This document shows, piece by piece, positions 12,912 through 25,544 of a stretch of DNA of 64,000 bases; within the stretch, counting starts at the first letter, position 1, and every line of letters starts with the position of its first letter. The notes beneath the pieces are model-generated. The model did no database searches and was not told the origin of the DNA. It saw only the letters and a list, made by a program, of their open reading frames with translations. Source of the stretch: Cunninghamella blakesleeana (lineage: Eukaryota > Mucoromycota > Mucoromycetes > Mucorales > Cunninghamellaceae); NCBI GenBank assembly GCA_017871115.1, contig JAFCIZ010000001.1, positions 1,097,501 to 1,161,500 of the forward strand, read 5' to 3'. The translations under genes were made by a program, and so were the position numbers.

Positions 12912-15818
12912 TTATCGTGGTTGAGGAAATTTTTGTTGTTTTGATACAACACCTAATGGAGAAGAATCGAAATCATCACTATCACTATTATTTTCATGAT
13001 CGTGATCCACTTCTTTCTGTTTCCAAGATTGTTGTTTTTCATTCTGATGTAACGGTGGCGAAGGTGGTGCTTTATGGGGTTGAGAAGAAGGGAAAGGATG
13101 AGGTTGACGATGAGGTGGTGGGGTTGGCTGTCCATAGTTTGCTGTTTGTTGATTTTCAGCTGGCTTTACGATACCATGATCTATTTCATGTTGATATTGA
13201 TTATTATTATTATTATTTTCTTTATCTTTAAGATATTCATTATTTTCTTCTTCCTCCTCTTCTTCTTCTTCATCATCGTCATCATCACTACCAAATATAT
13301 CATGATATTTAATTTTATCCCCATTGTTGAGTTGATTTTCATCTTCATTCTTATTATTATTAACATTGTTATTATTATTATCTTGATTAATTGTGTTTTC
13401 TTCTGGTTCATTCATATTGTAATCATCATAATCTTCTTCATCCGAACTTTCATCAAATATATCGTGATATACTACACCATTATCGCCACGATTATGGTCA
13501 TTATTATTTTTGGATGCAACGGTCGTAGTTCCTACTGTTGCTGATACAGGACTTTGTGGTAATTGATCTTGTTTATGATCACGAAGTCCAATCTCTTTAT
13601 TAGAAGTCATATTATTTCCAGTAAAATGATCATCATCTGCTGTTGTTGTTGCTGTCTGTTGCGTTGATATATTTAAACGAGCTGGATCAATAATGGTTCT
13701 GGTTCCATCTTGACTAATAAAGGTTATACCGGTTGGATGGGTTGTTGAATCGGGGTTTGATGTTGTAGAAGACGCAAGAATGTTACCACTATCAATTGAT
13801 CTTTTAATAGCATCATGCAATTCGAAATCAAGCATAACATCGTCTTTTTCGTCTGGTTTAAGTTCTGTAGTTGACGAAGTGATTTGAAAGGGTTGTTGAT
13901 CCTTTGTAGAGGGTGTTGCTTTTTCATAACGAGGCGATGAACCACCAGCAGTATGAGAAGTTTGAGATTCATTATAAGCGCTGCTATTAGGATTGCCACT
14001 ATCTCTTCTGTTAATATAGTCGGGTGTAAATGCATCTGTAGTTGAATGATGGGTATTCGATGGCGGCTCATGACGATTAGAACCTGTTGAACGAGATGTT
14101 TGTGATCCACTATAACGTCGAACTAATGTATCATCTTCTTGAATGCTACTATTATTATCTTTGCTCTGTTTACGGTCGTTATCCTTTTTATTTCTTCTAA
14201 ACCCAAACATTGATCCAAAGGAACGCCCCTTTTTTTTTTCATCGGCCGATCCAACTGAGCCATTATCATTATCTTTTGATCCAATACCGCGTATTTTTGT
14301 TGGTTCTTTAAGACTAATAGGAGCTTTTATTGTTGATGGTGAACTTCTTTTTATTTTAGTAGGTACTGTACCAATAAGTAGAGGAATTTCAGCATACATA
14401 AAATGGGACACTTCCCCTGTTGGTGTTTGATAAGTTCCGTCCTGCAAACGTGCTTTAATGAGAACTTTATAGGATACTTCTAGAAGTTTTGCAGAATCTG
14501 AGATACTTGGTGTAATATCAAGAGGAATTTTAAAGTTGCAACTTAGATCTTGTACAAACTTCTTTTCTTGTTTTATATCCACATCAGCACACATTGTAGA
14601 AATAACATCATCGTTAAAAGCGTAAGCACTAGATAGATAAACAGATATGTAAACGTAATAAAATATTTAATATTAGTCATCTTTTTTTTTTCTTATATAT
14701 ATTGTTATAATTACTATTATCGCTATTGATATAGAATCATTTTATAAAAATATACTCTATAAGTATAATTACCTTCCATGATAATTTAACTGATGTACAC
14801 GAATTAAACTAACAGTAACACCCTTTGGACGATGAAATTCAACACTATGCCATACATGAATTACAATTGTGAACTCACCACCTATAAATAGATGATCAAC
14901 AAAAAGTTAATAAAATTAATATATAATATATACGCACATAAAATTTTTTTTTTATTCAAGGAGGGGTTTTTTTTCTTTTTTTTTTTTCTATATTTCTTTC
15001 TTTTTTTGATTTATATTTATAAATAAATATTCGTTCACTTTACCTCTTGTACAAGCCTGACGTAGTAATTGTGCACGCATAGCAATTTTGTAATCTGGAG
15101 GATTTGTTCTTGGAGTACCATTTAACCATAAAGCACATACACATTCTTCAGATTTAGGTTTAGCTACTTTAGGATCATTTACATCGATAATTTCTAATAC
15201 TGTAACTAGACTATGAGCTTTTACTGGTGATGGGTCATTTTCAACCATATCTAAACAACATTCAATTGAATATACAATTTTTCCACCTATCATTGATTGA
15301 TCAGCCTATTATAAATAATAATATAAAAAATAAAGTAAATAGAAAAGAAAAAAATAATAAATAGAGATGATCAATGGTTTATAGTTTATCGTTTTTACCG
15401 ATGTACTACTTGGTAAAGGTATATCAGCAGGTACTTCAACATCAAAGGTAAAAGTATATGTAGTAGCCTCTTCCATAACAAGTAATAGAGGGGAGTGTGT
15501 ATCTTGATCTTCCACAAAAGCCGTAGATTTATATATATACCCTCCGCTTCCTTTTTTTCCAGCAAGTTTTTCATTACTAATAGCATAGGTTTTTTTAAAA
15601 TATAAATGACTTTCTTGTTCCATAGGTGTAGGTCTTATTGTCACACCGCCAGCCCATATTAAACGAATACCATGTGGGCTTACAGGTCGGGTTGATGTAA
15701 ACATAACTTTGCCTTTTATTTGTTCGCCGGCAAAATATGGTCGATTGTCATCCAATACTAGTTGAGCAGTAACATGATTATTACTATTATTCTTATTATT
15801 TAATACAACTGATCCCAT
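12912..15818 (-). CDS. arrestin-domain (ART-like) trafficking adaptor
   Basis: Four exons (15399-15818, 15044-15305, 14773-14881, 12912-14628) give 835 residues. The N-terminal arrestin fold is recognisable: LVLDDNRPYFAGEQIKGKVMF, GIRLIWAGG, then TYTFTFDVEVPADIPLPSS. The C-terminal arrestin fold follows (GGKIVYSIECCLDM, FTIVIHVWHSVEFH, YKVLIKARLQDGTYQ, FMYAEIPLLIG). After about residue 380 the protein is disordered: Ser/Thr-rich, Asn-rich, with two long acidic tracts and a Pro/His-rich C-terminus. Fungal ARTs recruit Rsp5-type ligases to plasma-membrane transporters, usually through PPxY motifs. I see no PPxY here, so recruitment might be indirect or the role may differ. The motif YHDIF followed by acidic residues occurs twice in the tail. 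Confidence 0.85.
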
Positions 15819-16227
15819 TCAAAAATATAAATATATTTATAATATAACGATTAAGAGGTGTTTTGGCTGTTGTTGTTTAAAATATATATATGGTTATATT
15901 AAAAATAGTAAAGAAAAATTATAGATGAATAGAATAAATTTGATCAAGAATAATATTATATATATATAAAAAAATATATAAAAAGGAAAAGAAGAAAAAG
16001 AAAAATAGGGTTTTACAAGAAAAAATATATGAAAATAATAAAATAATATATAAAAAGTGAGGGGAAGGGAAAAAAATAAAAATAAAAGAAAAAAGAGAGA
16101 AAGAGAAGAAAATAAAAAGCTTGGATATTATTAAAAAAAAATAGTGTAACCAAAAACCTATGGCTGAGTTTTTTATATTTAGAGTTTTTACATATTTAAT
16201 TTTTTTTATCTATCAATTATTTTTTTA
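15819..16227. other. intergenic, A-rich
   Basis: About 400 bases between the arrestin-like start and the stop of the flavin-reductase gene, both on the minus strand. It is mostly A-rich with TA tracts, presumably the arrestin promoter plus a 3' flank. No conserved signal was recognised. Confidence 0.45.
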
Positions 16228-17208
16228 TTATAATTCTAATGGTAAAGGCTTTAAATCAGGTAAAATAAAATTATTTCTAGCTTTGTCAGATTTTAATAAT
16301 TGAGAAGAGTAAAATTGGTCTATTGACTTGGGGTTGGTTAATATAGGGAATCGTTTCATAAAGTCAAAAAAGTCATCTTGATCTTTACTTTGATTACATT
16401 TTATCGCTAAATGAATTAAATAAATATAAAACCTGGTAATTGTTTCATGGTATTTAAATTGTTCATTTTTATTAAAATGAAGCTGTAGTTGATTTTTGAT
16501 TAATGGTGTTGCTTTTTCCATATCCCCATCTTGCTCTCTAATATAATTCCAAGCCATTCTTATATGCGCTCTATGCATCCACTGTCTTGTATCCAAAGTA
16601 AAATCTTCATAGGCTTTCATAAATACCTCTTCCCCAACATATCTATAACGTCGATCATAATACAATAATGGATGTGCTTCTTCTTTTTTTCCGAATTGCC
16701 CTCCAACACCTTCATTAACTTTTATCACTTTAGCAATCCATAATTCATGATCCCCAGTTGTTATCACTTGTACCTTTTCACAATGCATTGATCCAAGTGT
16801 ACCCATTAACACTGGTAATCCTGTTTCTGAATCGTCATAAAATGGAAGATCTTTAAACTGCTCCGCTTGAGGTGAAGAAAAAGCAATTGATTGTGGTACT
16901 TGTTCATGACTTAGCATATTGACAACCATACTACCTGTTGAATGTAATACATCGGATGCTCTAGATGGAATTCTCACACAAAAGGATACCATAGGATCAG
17001 GATGTAAACAAAGTGAAGTAAATGAAGATACTGTAATACCACGTCGATGAGAAGGATCGTCTTTTTTACTTGTTGTTACTACTACTACTGGTTGCGGTAC
17101 TTTTCTCATTACTAGTCGTACTTTTTCAGTGATATTGCTGGTTGCTATTTTGGTGGAATAAAAGCGCTGAATAATTGGAAATCGTAGTATTCCCATCTTT
17201 AATTTCAA
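16228..17208 (-). CDS. mitochondrial flavin-reductase-like protein with extra C-terminal helical domain
   Basis: An intronless frame of 326 residues. The first 25 residues are basic and hydroxylated with RFYST, resembling a mitochondrial presequence. Residues about 27-195 form a flavin reductase-like (FMN-binding split-barrel) domain: VRLVMRKVPQPVVVVTT, GITVSSFTSLCLHPDPMVSFCV, SMVVNMLS and GDHELWIAKVIKV with LLYYDRRYRYVG. Residues about 205-326 are a separate helical segment with HRAHIRMAWNYI, KYHETITRFYIYLI, FFDFMKRFPIL and a C-terminal PDLKPLPLEL. That segment resembles, from memory of the pattern, small stand-alone bacterial proteins with HxxHLxxAW and YHETxTxFW motifs. The substrate is unknown. 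Two further in-frame ATGs lie very close to the start. Confidence 0.8.
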   Translation of the reverse strand: MKLKMGILRFPIIQRFYSTKIATSNITEKVRLVMRKVPQPVVVVTTSKKDDPSHRRGITVSSFTSLCLHPDPMVSFCVRIPSRASDVLHSTGSMVVNMLSHEQVPQSIAFSSPQAEQFKDLPFYDDSETGLPVLMGTLGSMHCEKVQVITTGDHELWIAKVIKVNEGVGGQFGKKEEAHPLLYYDRRYRYVGEEVFMKAYEDFTLDTRQWMHRAHIRMAWNYIREQDGDMEKATPLIKNQLQLHFNKNEQFKYHETITRFYIYLIHLAIKCNQSKDQDDFFDFMKRFPILTNPKSIDQFYSSQLLKSDKARNNFILPDLKPLPLEL

Positions 17209-19363
17209 TAAATATATATATATATATATATCAATTTATTTCAAAAAAAAAAAAAAAAAAAAAAAAAAATAAAGCTAGAAAGAGGGAAAAAAAAACAAGG
17301 TTTACATATATTTTTTTGTCAATATTTTAAACTCCGGGAGGTTTTTTCAACTAACCCTTCACCATAAAATAAACTAGCTTTTTTTTATGTGTGGTATTTT
17401 AATAATGGGCTGTTGTTTTTTCTTTTTTTTTTCCTTCTCTTTTTTTATTTCTCGAACTTTACTTTAATAAAGAACTAGCACGATAATATCTTAATACAAT
17501 AAAACTATTAAAAAATACAGTCAAGAATTTAAAAAAAATTTGTCATGACAAAAAAAAAAAGCGAGCGGCATTATTTATTTTTTCGCGCTTCCCCTTCACT
17601 AATTATTACTTTTTTTCAATTTGTATTTTCTACTAATAATTTCTTTTATGGTAAATATTATCTTTATTGTTTTATAAACCTATATATACGGTATTTTAAT
17701 AATATAATATATATATATCTATACATATATATATATATTGAATTAATAAATTATATAAATTTGGTCTTATGTTTATAATTGCGTTATTTCTTTTTGTGTT
17801 AAGGGTATTATTTTACTATGTTTATTATTTATTGCATAATGAAACTAGTCTATAAAATTTACTATTCTTAGATTTACATATAATTTCTGGTTGATTTTTT
17901 ATGATTCTAGAATGTTATCTTTTATAATGACTGATGTTGGCTGTTTATTATTTAATTTTGGCTATGAATATTTATTGCCCTTAGTGGTACAGGTCTTTTA
18001 TCCCCGGTAATTGATCACCTTTTTGATTTTTGAATTACTATTTAATAATATTCATGTCGATCTTTTATGATTTGTGGTTACTCTTTTTAGAATTCATTTT
18101 GGCCCTTCATGGCTCTTGCTTGGCCATTTATTCCTGGTAATATTCTTTATAATATTTTAGGCGATGCTCTTTATATACTCAAGTTGGTGATTATTTTCTT
18201 ATTTTAGGTTTTTTCTTTTTTCTCTTACAGGAGCGTGTCATTTTTATAACTCAGGTTTTATTTTTTTTTCCTTTTTTACCACAAATAAAATTTTATATAT
18301 TTATTAAAGTACGCAGTACTTATACACTGGATTTTTAATATATTCCCCTATCACATGTACCATTTTAATTATGGTTTAACAAAATGCCGTGAGATTTCAG
18401 TAGTAATTTATATTTAAAATAAACAAATAGCCGTGTTTTTAATGGTACAACTTGAAAAAACGAATTGACAGTTAGATTAACTATAAAAAAAAGAAAAAAC
18501 GGGTAAAATAAATAAGAAATTGAAGGATTACATAAAAAAATTCAAATTATCATTATTCGAAAAGGTAACAAATATATATATTTAAATAGCTTTTTATTCT
18601 TTTTTTTAAAAAGCTTGATTTAGCTTTCCACTCTTTTTTTTTTTTTTTTTTACGATCAATCCGTTACATTTTTAAATGACTTGCGCACCCTTTTCCAAAT
18701 TAACTTGTATTTTTTTATTGTCAATATTTTTTCATTGCTTTATATGTATATAAAGTGCTTAAAATGAGATCTCTTCTTACTATTGACCTAAAAGGTTGCG
18801 ATTTCACAATATAAATAAATACTATTGTTTTTCTTTAATCATTTATTTCTACTCAATAACCATATTTGTAAATATATAGTGAGAGGTATGTATATATAAA
18901 GTAAAATTAAAGGAAGAGAATTCGATATAAGCTTTTACTTTTAATATTTTCAAACGATGATAACCGTTTTTTAATATTTTAAATATGCCAGTTTAATTTA
19001 GCAAAAAATATGATATCCATTGCGTGATTAAGACGGATAAAAATCATACCGCTAAAAAAGCTTGGGAAAAATATTATAAACTTTTTTTATACTATGTATT
19101 TTGGGTATGAAAATAAATAAACCTACTATATGATATGTAAGCGTAAGACTTTTATTTAATATTAAAAATAAATAAATATGACAATCACAAAAGGTTATAA
19201 AGTATAAGTATTTATTGATATTTTTTTTAGGTTGATTTAGCATTTATAAAAATTATACCATCCTAATTTGGAAATCGGCGTTCTTATAAATTTCGTTCTT
19301 TTCTTTTTTTCATTCTTCTTCCTCGATATTTTAATTCTCATTATAAACATACGCTAATACGTT
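17209..19363. other. 2.1 kb intergenic region with possible relics
   Basis: This is the longest gene-free stretch. It begins at the promoter side of the flavin-reductase gene, with a TA tract, about 27 consecutive A (17243-17269) and a palindromic CG-containing word (ctccgggag near 17333). The middle (about 17830-18260) is T-rich but less simple than other gaps. At 18997-19110 a 37-residue open frame includes KTDKNHTAKKAWEKYYK, which resembles retroelement Gag segments. It has no start codon and is isolated. The right end should hold the LACTB2-like promoter (atcggcgttcttataaat near 19273). Confidence 0.4.
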
Positions 19364-20483
19364 ATGACGGAAGTTCTTCCTAAACTTGCTCCCTTTACTC
19401 GGCTATCTGATAGGGTATGGCGTGTTTTAGGACTTAACCCTGGTAAATTTACACTTCAAGGTAAAGTGAAAATTTATAGTAATAATACTTGCCAATAAAA
19501 AGGTTTATTTTAAAAAAAGTATACATTCTTATTAAATATTAATTATTATTATTTAATATGTATATGTATACATATGCTTAGGTACAAATACATATCTTAT
19601 TGGGAAAGGAGAAAGAAAAATACTACTCGATTGTGGGGAAGGCATTCCAGAGTATACTCCACTTTTAGAAGAATCATTAAAATCCATCTCTTCCAACGCC
19701 TATATATCGGATATTATTATTAGCCATGGACACCGGGATCATTTTGGAGGATTATCATCCATTTTTTCAAATCCATTTTTTCAAAAACATGATATTAAAG
19801 TACATCGATATTTTGCACCACCTATAACCAATGGAAATATAACCGAAAATGATGATGATGAAGTAGGAGGGTATAGTCATTTAAAATATTTCCCAGCAGA
19901 CATACCCGTTCAAGCTTTACAAGACCAACAATTGTTTAAAATAGAAGAATCGACAACTCTACGTGTCATTCATACACCTGGCCATACAAGAGATCATTGC
20001 ACTTTTTGGTTAGAAGAAGAACAAAGTTTATTCACGGCAGATTGTGTTTTGGGTAGTGGAACTGCTGTATTTCAAGACTTATCTACATATTTAGAAGGGT
20101 TGAAAAAATTGTTACTATTAGAACCTAAAAAATTATATCCTGGTCATGGTGATATTGTAGAAGATGGGAATAAAAAAATCAACGAATATATCGATCATAG
20201 ATTATTACGTGAAAAACAAATATTGGATTTATTATCTTCTTCTTCTGGAGATAGTGAAGACCAATTTGGACAATATTCATGTATGGATATTGTACAAGTC
20301 TTGTATAAAAATTACCCTACCAATCTCCATTTACCTGCTGCACATGGGGTGTTATTACACCTATTGAAATTGAAAAAAGATGGAAAAGTAAAATTGGTTC
20401 AACCTTTAGCAAATAATGATCATTTCACTCTTAGTTCAATTAATGCTTCTGATATTTTATCTAAAAAATGGCATCGACTTTAA
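19364..20483 (+). CDS. LACTB2: LACTB2-like metallo-beta-lactamase-fold endoribonuclease
   Basis: Two exons (19364-19460, 19582-20483) encode 332 residues. The metallo-hydrolase motif HxHxDH is present as SHGHRDHFGG (about residue 80). Further metal ligands lie in TPGHTRDHC, LFTADCVLG and LYPGHGD, in the order expected. The N-terminus ([27 protein letters not shown]) and the winged-helix-like C-terminal region (MDIVQVLYKNYP, AAHGVLLHLLKLKKDGKV) match human LACTB2, a mitochondrial single-strand-specific endoribonuclease. No strong mitochondrial presequence is visible here. The start is the first ATG after a T-rich promoter. Confidence 0.93.
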
Positions 20484-20677
20484 TTTATTTATTGTAATAT
20501 TAGATATATGTAAACCTATTATTTATTAAATAAAATATACATACTTCATACAAAAGGTCCTTAATTTTTAAACTTTAATCACCGCAAAATTGTTTTAAAA
20601 AAAAAGGTTGAGCTATTATCTCTTTCTTTTTTGCCCTTCTCTTTAAATATATATTGTATCTTTTTATATATACAAAA

Positions 20678-20936
20678 ATGGCATCACTACTATTTGCTTT
20701 TATTTTATCAACGCTATTAGTCATTCATAGCCGTCGAAAGAAATCATTAACTGTAAATGGTTCAGCTGGTGCCTTTTTATTGGGTATGGTTACTTTTTCT
20801 TCATCATATTGGTTATTCACTGTAGCTCTTTTAACTTTTTTTATCACTAGTTCCAAACTAACGAAAGTAATAATAGCAATAATATATAATAATATTTATA
20901 AATTTGATAATATTATAAAAATAAATAGTTACTTAC

Positions 20937-20976
<40 letters not shown>

Positions 20977-22070
20977 AGGTTAAAGCAGAACGTAAACGCC
21001 AACTTGAAGAAGATTATGATTTATTATCAGAACGAAGTTTAATACAAGTTTTATGTAACGGTCTTATTGGAGGTATTGCTGTTAGTCTTTTCCACGCTTA
21101 TGGCGAATCAACTCAATGCTATGACTTGACACGTTGGGGTAAAGTGCTTTTATGGATATATATTGGGTAAATAGAGATAAGAAAAAATATTATTATGATT
21201 TTATATATCGAAAATAATGTAAAAATAGTACGTATTCTTACTGAAAAGATATCATTTTCTTTTTTTCTTTTTATAATGAAAAAAATTAAATCAAAATAGC
21301 CATTACTCATGTTGTGCTGGAGATACTGTAAGTATCAATATATATAAAATAATGATTATTTTTTTTCTTTTTATACCATAACAATATTAATATAAAAAGT
21401 AATCTTTTTTTTTAATATATATAGTGGGCAAGTGAATTAGGTATTCTTAATAAATCAGACCCTTTTCTTATTACAACCGGAAAAAGAGTTCAACCAGGCG
21501 TTAATGGAGCCGTGTCACCATTAGGTCTTGCAGCCTCATTAGGTGGTGGTATCACTATTGGTATAGCATCTGCATTATCATTAGTAGTTGATCAACGCTG
21601 TTCAGGATTTGCTTGGGATTTAGTTTTATTAGGTTCTTTAGCTGGCTTAGGCGGATCATTGGTAAAAAATGATCATTATAAATATACATATACGTTTTAA
21701 AATAATAGTGAATAGAATTAAAAATATAAATATAAATATGTTAACTTTTAAAATATATATAGATTGATTCTTTATTAGGCGCCACTGTCCAAGAAACTTT
21801 ATATTCAAAAGATAAACATATGGTAGTATCAAGCAAAGATAATAATAAAGATACTGTTGTTGTTAGTGGTTGGAACATACTGGATAATCACCAGGTTAGA
21901 ATAAAAGAGAAACATAATAAGAAATTATATTATAAATGGAATATTATGTTAATAGAAATCTATATCATCATTTTTTATTATTATTCTATTTAATATTTTT
22001 TTAGGTTAATCTTCTTTCATCCTTCATCACTTCAGGTTTATGCGGACTTGTAGCATATTATACATATTAA
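20678..22070 (+). CDS. TMEM19: TMEM19 / DUF92 family multi-pass membrane protein
   Basis: Six exons (20678-20866, 20979-21166, 21300-21327, 21425-21661, 21763-21894, 22005-22070) encode 279 residues. Family features in order: a hydrophobic N-terminus ending SRRKKSLTVNGSAGAFLLG, a TSSKLTKVKAERKRQLEED loop, LCNGLIGG, GHYSCCAGDTWASELGILNK, the Gly-rich RVQPGVNGAVSPLGLAASLGGG and LGGSLIDSLLGATVQ. These match TMEM19, related to plant VTE6 phytyl-phosphate kinase and bacterial DUF92 proteins. Activity in fungi is not established. Exon 3 is only 28 bases and encodes the core SCCAGDT motif. The start at 20678 is preferred over an in-frame ATG 24 bases upstream because it begins the conserved hydrophobic segment. 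Confidence 0.9.
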
Positions 22071-22403
22071 AAATATTCAGACATATTTGTCAATGATTAA
22101 ATAGATGTTATAATGATCATATAAATAGTTTTATGTTTAAATAAAATTGATATTAATATATATATATATATATATATGTATGTATATATTATAATGATAA
22201 TAATGGTGATTACCCATTTTTTTATAAAAAAAGCTTAAATATACGCATAAAAATAACCAGTGGCTTGAAGCGGAAACTAAATTTTATTTTTTTTTAAATA
22301 GGAACAAATTTTTATTTCAATCTATTTCATTTTTTAACTTTCTCTTTTTCAATTTTTTTAATTATAATAAATAATCGATTTAACAGAAAAGATAATATAA
22401 AAA
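22071..22403. promoter_or_regulatory. intergenic, UTP6 promoter
   Basis: This short gap holds the TMEM19 3' flank (a TA tract near 22153-22188) and the UTP6 promoter. The word cttgaagcggaaact near 22264 lies about 135 bases upstream of the UTP6 start and is one of the few GC-containing words here. Confidence 0.4.
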
Positions 22404-23605
22404 ATGGCTGATACTGTACAATATAATATGGAACGTATGATTCCAGAGCTTGAAGCTCTAGAAAAAAAAGGATACTTTTCCAAGGTAAAAAAATTGCTAT
22501 AATGTAGCTTTTTTTTAAGAAAAAAAAATAAAATAAAAATTACTGTATATTTCTGACACGAAACATTATTACTTATTTATTTAGGTAGAGATAAAATCGA
22601 TTGTTAAAAAAAGAACAAATATGGAGTATGCAATGAATCGTCGTATTGGGAAAAAAATTGATTTTTTACGTAGTATTGAATATGAAATGAACTTGGAAAA
22701 ATTAAGAAAGAAGCGAAAAGAAAAGAATCAAGGTAAGTACATATACTGCAGATTACTTTATAATGAGTGAATATAGAAATATAATACCAACTTTTTATTA
22801 ATATTTTTATTTTTATTTTTTATTCTATTTAATTTTTTTATTATGAAAACTATAGTTACTGGTGAAGGTTCAAATCTTGCAGAATATTGTATTAAACGCC
22901 GTATATTACAATTGTTTAAAAGAACTTCCAATAAATTTAAAGGCGATTTATCAGTTTGGTTACAATATATTGATTATGTCAAAAAAAATGATTCTAAGAA
23001 TGTTCTCAGTGCCATTTTTGTTCAGTAAGTATAGTGTTATTAAGTGAAAATAAAAATATATAACGAATGTAGATAAACGTATGGTTATGATTTCATTTAT
23101 TAATTTAAATTTTTGATTTATTTATTATGTAATCTTTTTATATAGAGCACTTCAATTTCACCCTAAAAAATCAGCATTATGGATATTAGCAGCCAATTGG
23201 GAATTTGAAGAAAATTCCAATATTGCAGCAGCAAGAACACTATTACAACGTGCATTACGATTGAATTCAGATGATCAATTATTATGGCATGAATACTTTA
23301 AATTAGAATTATTATATGTAGAAAAAATTAAAACACGTAGAAGGGTTTTGGGTATTGATGATGAATATAATGCAAAAATTAATGGACAACAACAGATGGA
23401 TGTTGATGATGAAACTAATGAAGATAAAGGTGATGAAGAGGAAGATGATAATACAATCATGTTACCAAAAATAACTGGTGAGGATATGGCTTCTGACGAT
23501 GAAAATGTAAATAATGTGAAAAAGGATACTCTCGAAACATTAAAACAAGGTGTTAATCCAATCTTACAAGGTTTACTTGCCACTATTGTTTATAAAAATG
23601 CAATT

Positions 23606-23636
<31 letters not shown>

Positions 23637-25544
23637 AAAAGTGAAGTAGGTGAAGATAATGTACTCATTAAATATTTTTTATTTTTTGTATGTATATGAT
23701 ATTTCTATTATTATCGTTTTAAGATATTCCAAATGATCTTGGTTTTAGAACAAAATTTGTAGATATATTTCGTCAATTTACTGATATTGAAGAAGGTTGT
23801 AATATGGTGTACGATAGTATTCGACAAGATATGAGCGATAATCCTTATGCACGTGCTTACTTGGCAACTCGACATTTATTTGCAAAAGTTGAAAATCCAT
23901 TAATTGTTAATAATGATAATCAAGAGAATGAAAACGGCTCCACAAATTATATTTCTATATCCGATCCAGCCTTTGTTGATGCTATTAAAAAATCAGTTGA
24001 GGAATTTAATGAAGCTCTTAAAGTAATATTCATATTATTATTAAACATATACATAAATAATGGGATATAAAATAGAAAAGGAAAAAAATTATATTAATAA
24101 ATGATTGTATTACTAACTCAATTCCATAATAAATTTTAGGACATAAACACCTCTCTTATGTGGCAATTATATGTATCATTTTTGGAAGAATGGAGATCTT
24201 TGATTGTTGAAGAAAACTTGGTAATAATTATAAAAGATAGTTTTTCTGATTTTTTTTTAAAAAAAAATTACATATTTATTTATTTATTTATTTTAAAAAA
24301 TAGAAATTATATCTTACAAAATTATTACAAAGAGCGTTCTCATCATGTAAAAAGAAAGATCTTCTTTCTGATGAATTATACCTTTCATGGGCTGAATTTT
24401 TATCAAGTGAAGATCAATTGAACGATGGTAAAAAGAAAGAAAGAAAGATAAAGATAAAGATAATGAAAAGAGTTTATATCATATGGAGTTAATTAATACA
24501 TGTATTATTATTACACATAGCACAATTAAAAGCTATTGAAGGTACTAAAAAATATCCAAAATGTGATCGTTTATGGATTTCAAGAATTAAATTGGCTACA
24601 TTTGAAGAAGGAAAAGGTAACTTTATACATCAATATATATAAATCAATACATATTTCAATATATATATAATATTTAGTGACTTATTTATTTGTTCATAAT
24701 GGCTCTTTTTATTTACTTATTTATTTATTTTAGATAAATCTCAATTGGAATTATACAAGATAGCAATTGCAAGTGTACCTGAATCCTTTGAAATATGGAG
24801 ATCATACAACGACTGGTTACAATTACAATGGCAAGGATCTGTAATAAAAACTGAAGAGTTGGAGGAATTATACTTTGTAAGTGTGCATTATTTTTAAATT
24901 ATTATTTTTTTTTTAAAAAAAAAAGACTGCAATCGTAAAAAAAATGTACCTAACTAAAATGGATATATATATATATATTTGTATATATTATAGGATGCTT
25001 GTCGAAAAGTTACAACTTTACTCCCATCTGTAACAGTTGAATCTAACGACCGTAATATGATTAAAGATTTAATTTTAACCAATTATATTGAATGGGTGGT
25101 TGAAGCAGTTAACATTGAAGCAGCAAGAAAAGCATATAAAAAAATCATTCAAACCATGTTTCCAACTTTTGAATTCTACAAGACTTGTCTTCGAATTGAA
25201 AATGAATACTTTCAAAATGATAAAACTGGGAATTCCAATATTGAATATATCTTTGAAACGCTTTTACGTTTAGAAAATAATAAAAAGGGTAAATGATAAA
25301 AAAATCGGGATAGGACTATGTTTTAATAATTCATTGATTAAATATTAACGCATTTATACTTTTTTTTAAAAAAAAAATAGAAGTTTATCTTTCCTACTTA
25401 TCTTACTTGTATTCACAAAGCAAATTTCAAAAAGCAAACACTGTATATTGGAAGGCAACAAAAGAAATTGAAGATAAAGCTGAATTTGATATCCAACTTC
25501 AGTCTATTAAAGATGGAAAAATTTATAATGCATTCTCATCATAA
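22404..25544 (+). CDS. UTP6: U3 snoRNA-associated protein 6 (small-subunit processome)
   Basis: Eleven exons (22404-22484, 22585-22732, 22856-23024, 23146-23609, 23724-24022, 24140-24220, 24304-24427, 24521-24616, 24734-24876, 24994-25288, 25381-25544) join in frame to 687 residues. The Utp6 N-terminal domain is clear: MERMIPELEALEKKGYFSK, then IKSIVKKRTNMEYAMNRRI and an extended basic helix. HAT-type helical repeats follow, such as VWLQYIDYVKK, LWILAANWEFEEN, AARTLLQRALRLN and LWHEYFKLELLYVEK, continuing to the C-terminus (YLSYLYSQSKFQKANTVYWKA). Utp6 belongs to the UtpB subcomplex for 18S pre-rRNA processing in the nucleolus. An acidic insertion lies in exon 4. The last exon lacks an ATG and is placed by splicing and similarity. 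Confidence 0.92.

Noticed and set aside
13074..13544. 156-codon plus-strand frame opposite the arrestin-like gene
   Set aside because: It is the antisense of acidic and Asn-rich coding sequence, which reads as Ile/Phe runs; the minus-strand frame has the conserved arrestin domains.
17545..17778. 77-codon plus-strand frame
   Set aside because: Phe/Tyr/Ile-rich simple sequence in an intergenic region, with no family similarity.
17912..18210. Possible 57-residue hydrophobic peptide over three mini-exons
   Set aside because: The proposed second intron (gtaatattc...ttttag) would be only about 24 bases, too short to be spliced; no homologue recognised.
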